DNA of 64,000 nucleotides from Melitaea cinxia (taxonomy: Eukaryota; Arthropoda; Insecta; Lepidoptera; Nymphalidae): NCBI RefSeq assembly GCF_905220565.1, contig NC_059416.1:4154001-4218000 (forward strand), in the 5' to 3' direction. The position numbers and the translations under genes are program-made. A model generated the notes under the pieces. The model was not told the DNA's origin. It worked only from the letters and a program-made list of their open reading frames with translations, and did not search any database. Positions 1-12,400 of the stretch are shown piece by piece; within the stretch, counting starts at the first letter, position 1, and each line of letters begins with the position of its first letter.

Positions 1-2008
1 AAAACTCTGTACATTTTTAAGGAATATGCCCATAATGCTTTCTGACTACTGCAGAAAAGAAAGTACGAAATTATATTTAGAACCAATAATATAATCTAAA
101 CGTGAACTATACCGTATCTATGTTGAAAAGGTAACAAAAAAGTCAGGGAGTGGCTTCCAGAAAACTTTTTGAAGATGTTCTCAAAGGTACATAGCTTTGT
201 TTCAACCGAAAAGAGATGCATGTGATCTATGTTGTTCATGTAAAGTATCAGTTCATATATTACTAAAGAAGAGTATCAGCAAGATCTATCATGAAAACAT
301 TTAACGTTGTTTGTACTCTTCGCAAATATTGATCAAAGCTACACTTTTCAGGAGTGATATAGGCTATATTTTATTGTTATTGAAGAAAAATTTCAGTGAA
401 AAATAATAGTATATGTAAATCAAGTCGGAGATATGCGAGCGAGATGAAAACTTTACTATATATTTGCTACACAAAAATAATAATTAACGCCCAACGCCAC
501 GCCACGCCAGGGGTCGGTTAGTATATATATGTAAATAAACATACGCATTAAAATAATGTACTTATAAACGAAATACATATAATATAGATAAATGCATAGA
601 ATACATATTACAAGTGTAGCAATACTCATACATGATATAATGCAGAGATATTAAAAATAATTATAATGTATTAAGTGAGAAATAGTGCGCCTTGATGTAT
701 TTTTGAAGCAAGACAGGGATTGGGTTTGATTTATAGGAAGTAGAGCATTCCAAAGTTGAACAGCTTTAACTTAAAGAGTTCGGAGTAAAAAGAAGTAGTG
801 TGAGCTGGAGTTTCGAGCATCAAAGTAGACTCGGATCTAAGGGTGCAGTCGTGCGTATTACAAAGATACTTGAAACGCTACTTATCGTACAGAGGTGTAT
901 CAGAATGAAAAAGTATAAAATATAGTAACCAGAGTATGTGAGTATTCTTGCGAAAGCGTATCGGGGGCCACTTGAGACGATTGCAAAATTCGGAAACAAT
1001 GGTCATTTTCGCGAGGACCAAATATGAACCGTGTGCAAAAATTGTGAAGACTTTCAAGCTTATTTAATTGCTCCTCTTTAAGATCACGATAGCAAGTGGC
1101 AGCATAGTCAAGAATTGGTAGGAGTGACTGTGCTAAAGTAATTTTGGTAGACAAAGGGAGGAAATATTGCAGTTGTCGCAGTGATCCGATAGCTGCAAAT
1201 AGTTATCTCACTCAGCTGAGGTGCCCAAGGAAGATGTCTATCGAAGATAACTCCGAGATTTTTCACATTGTAACTGATTACAACGTTTTTATAAACGACT
1301 GGTAATAAGCGACCAGTCTATTCGACACAACAAATTTAGGACTACTGATAATAATGACTTGACATTTTGTGGAAGTAATGTTAAATCCGCGGGAGTTATT
1401 CCATCTATAAGTTCTTTAAGTCATTTTTAAATTGTTTATTGATGTAGGTAAATCTGTCAGTTGCGTGTGAGAATAAATTTGAAGATCATTTTTACAAGGG
1501 CCGTAGCCGTACCTTTACGGAAACCGGACTGAAAAGGATTTAGGATGTCATTAGAGGAAAGAAATGAAGTTAGCTGTTGCTAGGCAAGACTCTCTAAAAC
1601 TTTGGACAGGAAAGGGAGAATGGCGATATGGGGCAAAGACCGAAAAACGTAGAGGAATTAGATTTTTAGTTAGTTTTGTTTCATTTCAAAACCGCGTAAC
1701 TTACTCTTAGGTTCCAATGTTGCTCAAATCAAATCTGCGTAATTGACGTAGGGCTTAAATGATTTACTTTAAAGGAATACTTTTCCTACCAAGAGATAGA
1801 ACACATAAATAATTACTCTCTGTCTAAAAATGAGCTCAAAATTCGTTTTAAATAAAAAACTTATTCAGTTTTAACCTTCCCCTGTAAAGTTACATTGAGT
1901 GGCATATACGCGCTCCTATCTGTAGCAGATACGCGGATTTGCACTATCCCCGACGATATATTTTGAATATGGTTATATAAATATTTATATAGTATATACA
2001 AATAATAT
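1..2008. other. Part of last B55 intron; mostly repeat-derived
   Basis: I see no B55 coding sequence here, so the final exon must lie further left. Bases 1-700 are AT-rich with nothing recognisable. Bases 700-1650 hold the LINE remnant listed separately. Bases 1650-2008 show only AT-rich sequence. Confidence 0.6.
780..1600 (-). pseudogene. Decayed non-LTR retrotransposon (jockey/CR1-like reverse transcriptase C-terminal part)
   Basis: On the minus strand, bases 1154-900 read STKITLAQSLLPILDYAATC then YRDLKEEQLNKLESLHNF and CTRFIFG. This is the post-RT region typical of jockey/CR1-type LINEs (…LLPILDYA…DL…L.KLE.L.N.C.RFIFG). Further upstream on that strand (1500-1600) are scrambled RT-like pieces in other frames. 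No intact catalytic domain remains. A related copy lies at about 5110-6690 on the plus strand. Confidence 0.7.
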
Positions 2009-2337
2009 GCTGTGTGGTTATGGTAGTAAGAATATAGCCACCCCCTCTCTTCCCGTGGATGTCGTAAGAGGCGACTAAGGGATAACACAGTTCCACTATC
2101 ACCTTGAAACTTAAAAAGCCGACCGGTGGCGGGATAATCATCCAACTGCTGGCTTTGAAATACACAGGCCGAAGACGGACAGCAGCGTCTTCGGGGTGAT
2201 AAAGTCAGCCCTGCGGTCACCGACCCGCCTGCCCAGCGTGGTGACTATGGGTAAAACACAAGAGTTCACACCATTTTTGGCACGAACTTGTGGAGGCCTA
2301 TGTTCAGCGGTGGACTGCATCAGGCTGAACTGATGAT
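2009..2337 (+). repeat. SINE-C copy 1 (RTE-tailed short repeat)
   Basis: Starts with gctgtgtgg and carries the family core gtcgtaagaggcgactaagg and the tail tggaggcctatgttcagc. It is older than the other copies, with more differences. Imperfect flanking copies of atacaaa suggest a target-site duplication. Lies in the last B55 intron. Confidence 0.75.
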
Positions 2338-2406
2338 ACAAACTATATATATTTCAGTAGTTATCTTGAATATTTTTCGTGAGGTTTGGTGAGGTGAGTG
2401 GAGTAC

Positions 2407-2563
2407 CTTCTTCCGCTTGGAGGTGGCGGCGACGCGGCGCGCGCGCAGCGGCTGGCGCGGGCGCGCCGCGGCGTCTCGAGAGGCCTCCAGCGTCAGCTCG
2501 CCGCGCCGCGCGCCGCCGGCGGCCCCCGCCCCGCCCGAGCCCGCGCCCCCTCGCTCGAATATC
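2407..2563 (-). CDS. tws: B55 exon 10 (residues 365-417) with Gly/Ala-rich loop
   Basis: Acceptor ctccag and donor gtactc; 157 bases, in phase with exon 9. It encodes RIFER, then a Gly/Ala-rich stretch (residues 370-387), then LTLEASRDAAARPRQPLRAR and RVAATSKRKK. Human and fly proteins have only about five residues between F-D-R and (I/L/V)TLEAS, so about 13 residues are inserted in the loop before this strand. The exon is extremely GC-rich in an AT-rich region. Reading frames on the opposite strand here are by-products of that composition. The next exon (expected DEISVD...) is beyond the left edge. Confidence 0.93.
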
Positions 2564-5500
2564 CTGGAGATTATGTTTACTTCTATACTACTGACACGCG
2601 TTGGCGCAACGGTTACAGCCATGGATTGTAGCTGTTGCGCTGGCGGTTGCGGGTTCGATCCCCGCACATGACAAACATTTGTATTGGCCATACAGGCGTT
2701 TGCCCTGGTCTGGGTGTTTGTGCAGTCCTTGTGGGTCTCCCCACCGTGCCTCGGAGAGCACGTTAAGCCGTCGGTCCCGGTTGTTATCATGTAAACTTGA
2801 TAGCGATCGTTACTCATAGTATGGAATATATTCGCCAACCCGCATTAGAGCAGTATGGTGGATTAAGCTCTGATCCTTCTCCTAGATGGGGAAAGAGGCC
2901 TATACCCAGTAGTGGGAATATTACAGGCTAAAGCGTTATACTACTAGGGTGGCAGACAAACGTAAGGTCCACCAGATTATGTGCGGTTACTGAAGCCTAT
3001 GGGCGCCTGCGACACCGGATATAGCTTTTTAATTAATCGTATTTAATTTTTACCGACCTTTTTCCAAAAAAATATTGTAATCGACAGATAGCCTAAAATC
3101 GTAATATTTATTTTTCTTTATTCTCGTTAAATTAACATAAGACGAAAAAAAAACTACATTTATAATATTTTAAATATAACAAATTTATAACCAATATCTA
3201 ATATTAAAACGTTATAAAGAGTAATTAGAGGAAAAAAAAACCTTTTTTACTTAAAAAACATTACCTAAAGAATCCATTATAAGATCCGGTCATAAGTCGC
3301 TGATCGTCTCCACTCCAGCAACATTCAAACTTATCAAAGATACAATCGTTCTCGTACAATGAGCATAGTTTTGAGCGTAGATACTCATGTACCTGAAAAA
3401 TAATATTTATTTACATTTTCTAATTTAAACAACACATAATTTGTCTTTAAAAATACATAATTATCTAAAACCATAATGTCATTAATAGAAAGATTTGTTT
3501 TAATTATAAATATAATGTGAAAACACGAACAAAAATACCATATTCAAAAACTACTTCAGTATTAAAAAAAACTTGTAGATAATTTAATTTTCCATGGATT
3601 AGTACTACAGATAGGTGATTTAATTTTTACTTACTGGATATGTTTCTACAGGCTTAGTTTCCATTCTAAGATCCCATACTTTTAAACCTAAGTAATCTCT
3701 AGACATCATGTATCTGAAATATAAAGAGAAAAAAAATAGAATGTACTACAGATTTCAATACTTCAAGTGATTAATACAGCCTATAACATTCCACTGCTAG
3801 AAAAACTGCACAGGCCCCTTTTTCCATCTAGACGATCCACTGCAGATTGGTAAAATTTCTCTACTACAATCTACATCAGTTGCTAATTAATGATATGATA
3901 ACATGTGGGTCTGGACTTTCCTGCTGTGTCCTACCTCAGTTAAAGAGGTGTGAGACGTAAGAGGTGGAAAAGATGGGCTGAGGTGAAGCGGGTAGGCGAG
4001 GAAGAAGAAGTACGAGATATAGGAGAGAGAGAAGAGGTAGGTGAGGTGGGTGAGGTGAGCGGGGTGGGCGAGATAGATGAGGTAGGCGAGGTAGCAGTGA
4101 GAGAGGCAGAGGTGGCCGCACCTGCCCGAGTTGCTGAGCTTGACGTCGCTGATGGAGGAGATGATCTCGGAGAAGAAGGAGCGCGCGTGCGGGTCCTCCG
4201 GCTCCTCGAACAGCTTGGCGTGCCGGTCGCACAGCGCCGCCGCGCGCATGTCGCACAGCCGTATCGTGCCTGACAAACAACCGGGTCACTCTTACATATA
4301 TACATAATATGTTAAAAATATTGTATTGCTCATTAATATTTAATATTTGCGCACCGTAAGGTAGAATATGTTTGGATTAATAAATAAATGATTATTTATT
4401 ATTATATTTCTAAGGGAGTTTAGAACGGGCTTCGAAGCTCAGCCGTATTGTCCCTAATGAAAAGACCGTATTACACTAATGTTTCACTCGACTTAGGAAG
4501 CCTAAGGAGATTAAGCAACTTTTATTATAACAATAACTAGCACTTGTGCACTCTACGCATTGAAACATCAACACCAAGTTATTCTTACAATAATTTTGAA
4601 AGGAAAAAGCAAGCATTTTGTACAGACGTCGCTTAACTGACATGAATAATAAACATTTATACAACTTTCATTTAACATTGAAATTAACGAACATTCTTTA
4701 TTTTCATGTTAAAAATATTTCCCAAACATTGAAAATGTTTTTAAATTGTATTAAATAAATCAACTTACCCTTACTACTAGAATATACAAAGAGATTGCAT
4801 TCAGATGGGTGGAACTCCGCTGCTGTAATTACCTAAAATAAATTTAAACTATTAATAATTCTAGACTATTTGAAATAAAAATTGCATATAGTAGGAGTGG
4901 CCATCTATTTTTGTTTTTATTTAATTGATTCCTAACATTTACTTTATTTTAAGTTGTTAGTAATTAGAATGCTGACATATCTGTTTGATAAAAAAAACTC
5001 TTAAAACAGATAAAAAACAGTTGAAATTTTATATAAGTTAAGCTATTTTTACTTTAGAAAAAATAGTTTATGAGTGAAATTATCGAGTTCCATATAAACA
5101 AAATCCTGAACAGCAAGTTACACTGGTCTAAATCACTGACGACATTAGATTGGCCATGGACACACAAAATCTCCCGGCGTTGAGCCTGCTGTACTTTAAC
5201 AATACGTTTAATAATATGGATTTTGATATACTGCTGGCTATCTTTTGTTCTCTTGACATAATTATCTCCAACAGCAATTGGCTGGTTTCATAGTTACGTG
5301 GGCGGACGGCGGCAGCGTTTGCGTGTCGAAGATTCATATTCAGACTGATCAAACGTAATTGCTGGCGTTCCACAGGGTAGCGTGTCATCTACTCTCCTAT
5401 TTTCGATCTTCATAAACTCTCTCGGTCCTCACATATCTTCCATCTACCACCTGTATGCAGACGATCTCCAAATTTATTCCCATGCAAAATTGGTTGACTT

Positions 5501-6461
5501 ACCGATCTCCATAAAGAAGTTAAATAATGACTTGAACTAGATTCAGTTGGGAGTAAATCATACGGTCTAAACGTTAATCCTTCTAAGTGTCAAGTCATTA
5601 TCATCGGTAGTTCAAAACTAGTGTCTCGAATTGACTGGTCACTTATCCACCTGTAATTTGTAATAACGCTGTGATTAATTACAGCGAAAAATAAAAAAAG
5701 TTGGTGTAATATTTGACAGTCACCTGTCGAGGATACATCAACTGAGTGAGTTAAGTCGCAAATTATTCGCAGCTACCGGATCTCATCGCCAGCTTCAATA
5801 TTTCTTTCCTATGCCTACCAAAATTGCGTCAGCACGGTCACTCTTACTACTAATTCTTGACTATGCTGATCCTAGATCTTAAAGAGGAGCAGTTAAATAT
5901 GCTTGAGCGCCTCCAGAATCTCTGCATACAGCTCTTATTTGGTCTTCGCAAATATGACCATGACTCCGATTTTCGTAATTAACTCAAGTGGCTCGCCATC
6001 CGCTTTCACAGGAATAATCATATCCTATCTTTACTTTATTGTGTACTTTTTCATCCAAATGCTCCCCTTTACTTAAAAAATCGCTTTGAGTTTCTCTGTG
6101 ATACTTATGAGCGTTCCCTCAGGTCATCTTCAACCTGAACACTCAAAACTCCTTCCGATACTACTTCCTTTTATTCAAACTTCTTTTCTGTTAAAGCTCT
6201 ATCTTGTTTTAAAAAAATATATTGAAAGGTGCAGTTTTTGTCACTAAGTATCTCATAAATATCAGCATCATATATGACTAGCTGACCTCGTACACGTTGT
6301 TTTGCCAAATATGTTATACACCCCCCCCCCCCATATAGATGTTGGCCGATTCTCGGAGGAGTATTGTATGTAAAATTGTAACACAAGAATTTTATATATA
6401 CAATTTTTCACCGAATTTTCCGTTCAATCACAATAAAATATATAGCCTATGTAACTCCTGA

Positions 6462-6493
<32 letters not shown>

Positions 6494-9400
6494 TACTTCT
6501 TGTTATATCATATTGCTTGTAAACTCCATGCCAATTCTTCATCATATTACTGTACACTTTCCTACTGTTTCACCGTAGGTTGTCTGGAAGAGATCGCTCT
6601 TAGCGATAATCTGCCAGAGATAAGACTGCCTTTGTACATTTTTCTTTGTATCACTTATTATTAGACCGTATAGTTTTGATTAGTTATCTGACTTACAAGA
6701 ATTGTATGAAATTCTTGTGATTAAATTAGTTTAATCTCTACTTAAATTTTAATGTTGTTTCGTGCAACTCGGCGATAGTAGTATAAGATAGTAGGTTCTT
6801 AATCACAATTATTTTAAGATGATAATTTTATTTTGTTACCTCGGTGAGTTCCTCCATATTGGCGGGTTTAATATCAACGATGTTAAAGCTCTGGTCCGTT
6901 ATTTCGAGATGCCACAGGTTGATGCGAAGGTCGTCCGCAGACAGGTAAGTCTCTTGATCCGAATTCAGTGAGATCGAGTTTATGTGGTATGTGTGTGCGT
7001 TAGCAAATATCCGCCTGGAAAAAAGAAATTAAAATAAGTTTTTTTTACACCAAAAGTGGGAATCAAGCTTGTAGTCCTGCCTAATTGAAAGTGGACAACG
7101 CCTTTGCAAGCATGTTGACCCTATCCCTGACCCTTTCTAAGAGCTTTCCTACGTTAAGGCTACCTTACTCACCACAGGAATGCAACACTATTTGTGTGCA
7201 TTGTTATTTGGATGTGACTTTATGTAAGGTTGAGGTACTTTTCCACCTGGACTGCTCAAAATTTTGAGCAAGACATTTTCTGCTATACAGTACTTTTACA
7301 AGCACTTCTGAACCATCAATTTAGTTCAAAGTGAAGTTAACACTTGATTGGTATATAGTTTTATCATTTTGAGTATTGACAAATAACTGAGCATTTTAAA
7401 ATTTGTGTAATTATACATTTTCAACTTTGTACAATATTACTACCAATGTCATTTGTCCTTGACTACATAATCAAAATGTATAAAAATTATACCAACACAC
7501 AATAAGTCATATCTATTTTAAATTTCCATATATTTAGTATTATATACGAAAAGAAAGTGCGTGCGTACAAAGTACACGTCAGAAGTGAAACTTCAATGGC
7601 AAAATAATTTTTGTCTTTTATAGGTATATAAACAAATATAAAGCTTCAGATTTCCATTCCAGCGCCATCGACAAAAACGTTGCCGTTTCATCCGAAGTTT
7701 CAAAAAAAATTGTCAATCACTAAAAAATCAGTCCCATTGTACATACAGGACAACAAAGCCTGCACAAAATTATTCATATGTACATAGTCACGTGTTGTCT
7801 GTTCATAATAAAAGCTACAGTAATCGTGTCAAGTGGATAAACAAACACTCGATAGTTAAATTAACGCCATATCTGAATAAGCAAATATACGCACTTCATG
7901 TTGTCACGATACATAGATAACGCAAAATAAATTAAATATTGTCGGAATATCTGGCAATATGGTATGTTATTGCACATATTATAAACAATATTGTTACATC
8001 GTAAATTCAACTACATTGATATTGGAATGAAGTTAGTTTTATAATTTTAAAGAAATTTGTGCAGAATATATGGTATTTATCCTTCATTACTTTATTAAAG
8101 CCAGTGTGGCAGTTAATGAAGTAATGAAGGTTTTTTAAAAGAATAACAGCTGATTGTTCAAGCGGATCTAGATTTCGAAACGGTGGTATCTTTCCATAAA
8201 CTATAATTTACAGTTTAAAAATACATATTACATACTCTGTACAATGATGATTCATATAAGCTTTTAAACTGTACTTGCATGAAGAAATATTCGAATAGAT
8301 TCGAACTCAAAACATGAGGTTAAAGTTTGAAAGAAACTGAGTTGTCTTTAATGTTACGGATTTTTATTATGGTAGTGGAGGAAGAAAAAAAACTGTCGAT
8401 TTAGTCGAGCCCGTGGAGAACTAAATTATTGTAAAGATTAGAGGCTAGAAAGAAATAATTGTTTGCTCGCAAACGAAAAAAAAAACGACTTCAATTACAT
8501 CGACGAGTAGTACAACGTAGATCGACGATAAAATAGTCAAGTAACTACGCGTTATCAAAGATTACTCAAAAACTAGTTATCGGATCTCAATAAAATTTAT
8601 ATGTGACAACATGACAAACATCAGCTTTCGATTAAATTAAAAATTATTAAAATCGGTACACCCTTTAAAAAGTTATTGCGGATTTTCAAGAGTTTCCCTC
8701 GATTTCTCTGGGATCCCATCATCAGATCCTGGTTTCCTTATCATGGTACTAAACTAGGCATATCTCCTTTCCAACAAAAAAAGAATTATTAAAATCGGTA
8801 CATCCAGTAGAAAGTTATGCGGTATAATACAACATAGGTCGACGAAAAAAGCGTCAAGTAAAAACGCATTATTAGATATAACTCGAAAAGTAGTTGTTAG
8901 ATCTTAAATAAATTTAAATAGGACCAATTGACACACACCACCTTTCGATTAAAAAAAATTGTTGAAATCTGTCCACACGGTCAAGTTCTGATGTAACATA
9001 CATACAAAAAAAAATACAGTCGAATTGAGAACCTCCTCCTTTTTTGGAAGTCGGTTAAAAAGGGTCATATGTCTGCCCTTACAGCGCAGATGGGAAGAGC
9101 GTGTCACTCGTAGTTAGATGTCGAGTCTGTATGACATAATAATCTGACACGCTCGAGTTATTCTAAAAACCTTTTTTTTTTTTGCTAATCTGATCAGCTG
9201 CCCTAGACATTCGATACAATATAAAGAGCTCAAGATGGTTGGTAGCTACACAAGGAGTAAGGTTACCCCCATTAGGTTTAGCGCTCGAGTAATTCCCTAA
9301 ATCCCCCGTCATCATCATCATCCATGGACTCTTAGTTGCCCACGCCATTTTTACTACATAAAATATTTGTTTGTTTACGGCGTGCGTTATATTTTTTTCT

Positions 9401-12400
9401 ACCTCTCCTACCATTAAGGTCGGGTGGTATATAAAGCGGTAGGGCACCTGGGCGAGGCCTCCACCATGAGGTCGGCGGGGCGCACGGTGGGCACCCGCAG
9501 CGACGTCACGCGCGCCGGGTCCCGCGGCCGCCCGCCCTCCTCTCTCGTGTTGTAGCCCGTCACTCGCTTATCGCGCTCTGACACCTGCCGTGCAAATATC
9601 GACATGTTCAATAATCAATAAATAAGTATCTACAACATACACACACGGTCGTCTGTTCTTAAACTGAGCGGCTTAATGCTGATGTAGGTAACAGACGACT
9701 GGTATAGCTACATTTTTTTAATTCAATAAACATATATACAGGGTTATTTGTAAAACACCAGCATCCTTGCAGGACAAGATAGCTAACATTATGTACAACA
9801 ACATTTGTTCTACGACTTTTGACATAACTCAATACATTAATTAAAAATGATTTTTTAAGCTTTTACTGTACTGTCCTAACATTTGTAAGTCTATGTTTCA
9901 TTGATTCATTCATTATCGAAAGGACGACGCGACGCTCGCGCGCGCATGCACTGCTAATAATAATAATAAATAACACTTTCTCTGCCCGATAATTCTAGTT
10001 AATAAAATAATTCAAGTTAATAATATAAATTGCTTGGTGGGTTTGTAAGCAGTATCACAGTATGTATGTCGCAGTGACTTAGGTAAATGTGTATGTAAGT
10101 TAGCTATCTGAATTCTGAACATCCAAAATATGTGAAAATTATTAACTTAGCTTATTATTATTCTTTACCGTTTACTAAAGTTTAATTAAACCAAATTAAT
10201 ATTAAATATTGGTAGCTGGGTATTATTCACTTTTCATTGTTTAATGCAGGCGAATTAAAAAAGTGGAATCAGCGTATTTACAATAATTAAAAATAAAAAA
10301 ATAATTGACAATAAAATAATATTTACAAACTAAATTCCTATTACCTCTACATCGCGCACATAGCGTTCAAAATAGTCACCATCACAACCAACACACAGAC
10401 CACACCTAAAAATCAGCTGTTCACAAACACGTGCTAACACTTCCGAATTCGTTTTCATTTGATAATAATCATCCTCACCATTTCCGTGTATTCGACATTA
10501 GAATAGCAGTACGCCATGGTTATAAAATTACTTTAGTACAGATGCAATACATCGATCGATACGAGTAAAATAAATACGAGTGGCACACAAAATCATATGA
10601 CGCGGGCGCATCAGAGTCGCCGCACCGACTGCTTCGGCTAGCGAAATAGTTCAAGTTCAAGGGCACTAGCGCCGCTCCGGCCCTTCCTTCCCCCCTCACA
10701 TTCACGCCCGCAAGTAGTAACTGTTTACCTAATATTTGGGATGCGCGTAGAGTTTATAACATTCAAACGGGAAATTAAATTAATATTTTTTTTTGTATGA
10801 AAGTAAAATCTAACAAATTATCAAAAGTCATAGAACAAATGTTGTTACTTATGATGTTAGCTATCTTGTCCTGCAAGGATGCTGGTGTTTTACAAATAAC
10901 CCTGTATAAATAAATTATATAGATATATATATATATTAAAAACGAAAAATTAAGCACATTCACTACAAACTGCGCTAACAGGATAGACTATGTTGATAAT
11001 GATAATTAAATTTTATTTAAAACTAGCTGCGCCCTATTATTTAAACCACGTTAATTTGAAGTAAAAACATACTTAAATATTATGTAGCTACAGCCTTCCT
11101 CGATAGATGACCTATCCAACACAAAAAGCGCATTCAAGCAAACTTTTCTGCTTTATAATATTAGTTACAAATAACGTCAACAAATAAGTTGAGTCCACCT
11201 GATGTTAATCAGAGCCTGGTCGCAAGCACGTTGCCAAGCCGACCCTCCCCATGAGCTCTGGCCACCTTACTCACCACAGAACACAACTGTTATTTCCAGA
11301 TATGCTCCTCAGATTTTAAAGAGGATATATCCTGCTGTACCCTACCTCCATAGCTCTCAGAGTAACAAACATATTTACCATATCACCAAAATTCTACAGG
11401 TGAGCGCAAAGCAAACATATTATTCAAAAAAACTTTTGTCAATCCAAAAGACGGATATTATGAAAGTTGGAAGCTTACGCGACTATTTTTTTTACTGATA
11501 AAAATGTAGAAATATGAACATTGGCCCTCGTAAACATTTTCGTAACTTATCATCTCAGACATCTTTTTATATTGGCAATTTTAACGAACGTTTTTCGTTC
11601 AAACATTGGGGCGCTACGCCAATGCTTTTGATGTTGGTCAAACAGGATGCTTCTTTAATCTTCATTGAAATTGTCAAAAAATAGAATAGAAACTAAATTT
11701 AGCATAACTTTGTCTATTATTAAACAGAGACGAACACTTGTATATAAACTAAAGTAAGCATTGAGTTTGACAAGCACAAGAAGTTGGTTTTATTGAGGCA
11801 CTTTGCCATAGACATCCCACTCATCCATTTATATTCATTTCGTTTCCATATTCCATTACCAGGTTTGGTTAAAATGGCTATCCAGAGAACATCGATCTAC
11901 TGACAAATATTAGGAGCGGAACAAATTGCAAGCGTTTAACAATCTTTTCGACAAACTCGGCTTTGATATTTGGTTAAGTCAACACATCATGAATACTATA
12001 TAGTAGAATTAGTCGTTTGGCCAGACATCCCGCCCAGTTTTTACGTTTACCTTTATGACTATAGCCAACAATTGTTCGCTAAGGAATGTGATGCTGTACA
12101 TGCCTATGTCCAGTCAGTAATTAACGAATTTATTACTCAATAAAACACTATTTGTTGTTTATAATACCAGTACCTATTATTGAATGGCTCTTAATAAGCC
12201 TTTATTATCTTTAATTATTTTAATTGAATGACATTTCTTGATAAACAACTGCCAATTACATACTGGAAAAAACGTTAGCTAACGAAATACTACAACAAAG
12301 ATGCAAAATCAAAAAATTACCTTCCATAACTTAATGGTTTTGTCATTAGTTGACAACAGGAAATGTGCCTGGTTCTTTCTTTTGAGCCACCTAATTTTAT

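Larger units (their letters stand above)
4837..6839. other. B55 intron 5, mostly LINE-derived
   Basis: Bases 4837-5100 are plain AT-rich intron. From 5110 on it is the LINE pseudogene described separately, followed by a short repeat at 6699-6776. Confidence 0.5.
7015..9447. other. B55 intron 4
   Basis: Holds a SINE-D fragment in reverse orientation (about 7080-7270, with gtaaggttgaggtactttt and ttgagcaagacattttctgc), AT-rich sequence (7280-8450) with an 18-bp hairpin at 8081-8130, and an E-family element (8453-9061). Confidence 0.55.

Noticed and set aside
2595..2670. tRNA gene-like A- and B-boxes
   Set aside because: The sequence is the head of a repeated SINE with target-site duplications. 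I could not form a cloverleaf with a proper acceptor stem, so it is not called as a tRNA gene; the same holds for the heads at 23.7, 25.8, 38.6, 42.3, 55.0 and 55.4 kb.
2379..2819. Several overlapping plus-strand frames rich in Arg, Ala and Pro
   Set aside because: They are the opposite strand of GC-rich B55 exon 10 and the adjacent SINE-A; the minus strand has splice sites and family homology.
3936..4305. Arg/Ser/Thr-rich minus frames and a plus Glu/Val-rich frame
   Set aside because: Out-of-frame readings of exon 7 and the neighbouring purine-rich intron; only the CDMRAAALCDRH frame matches B55, and it stops at a splice donor.
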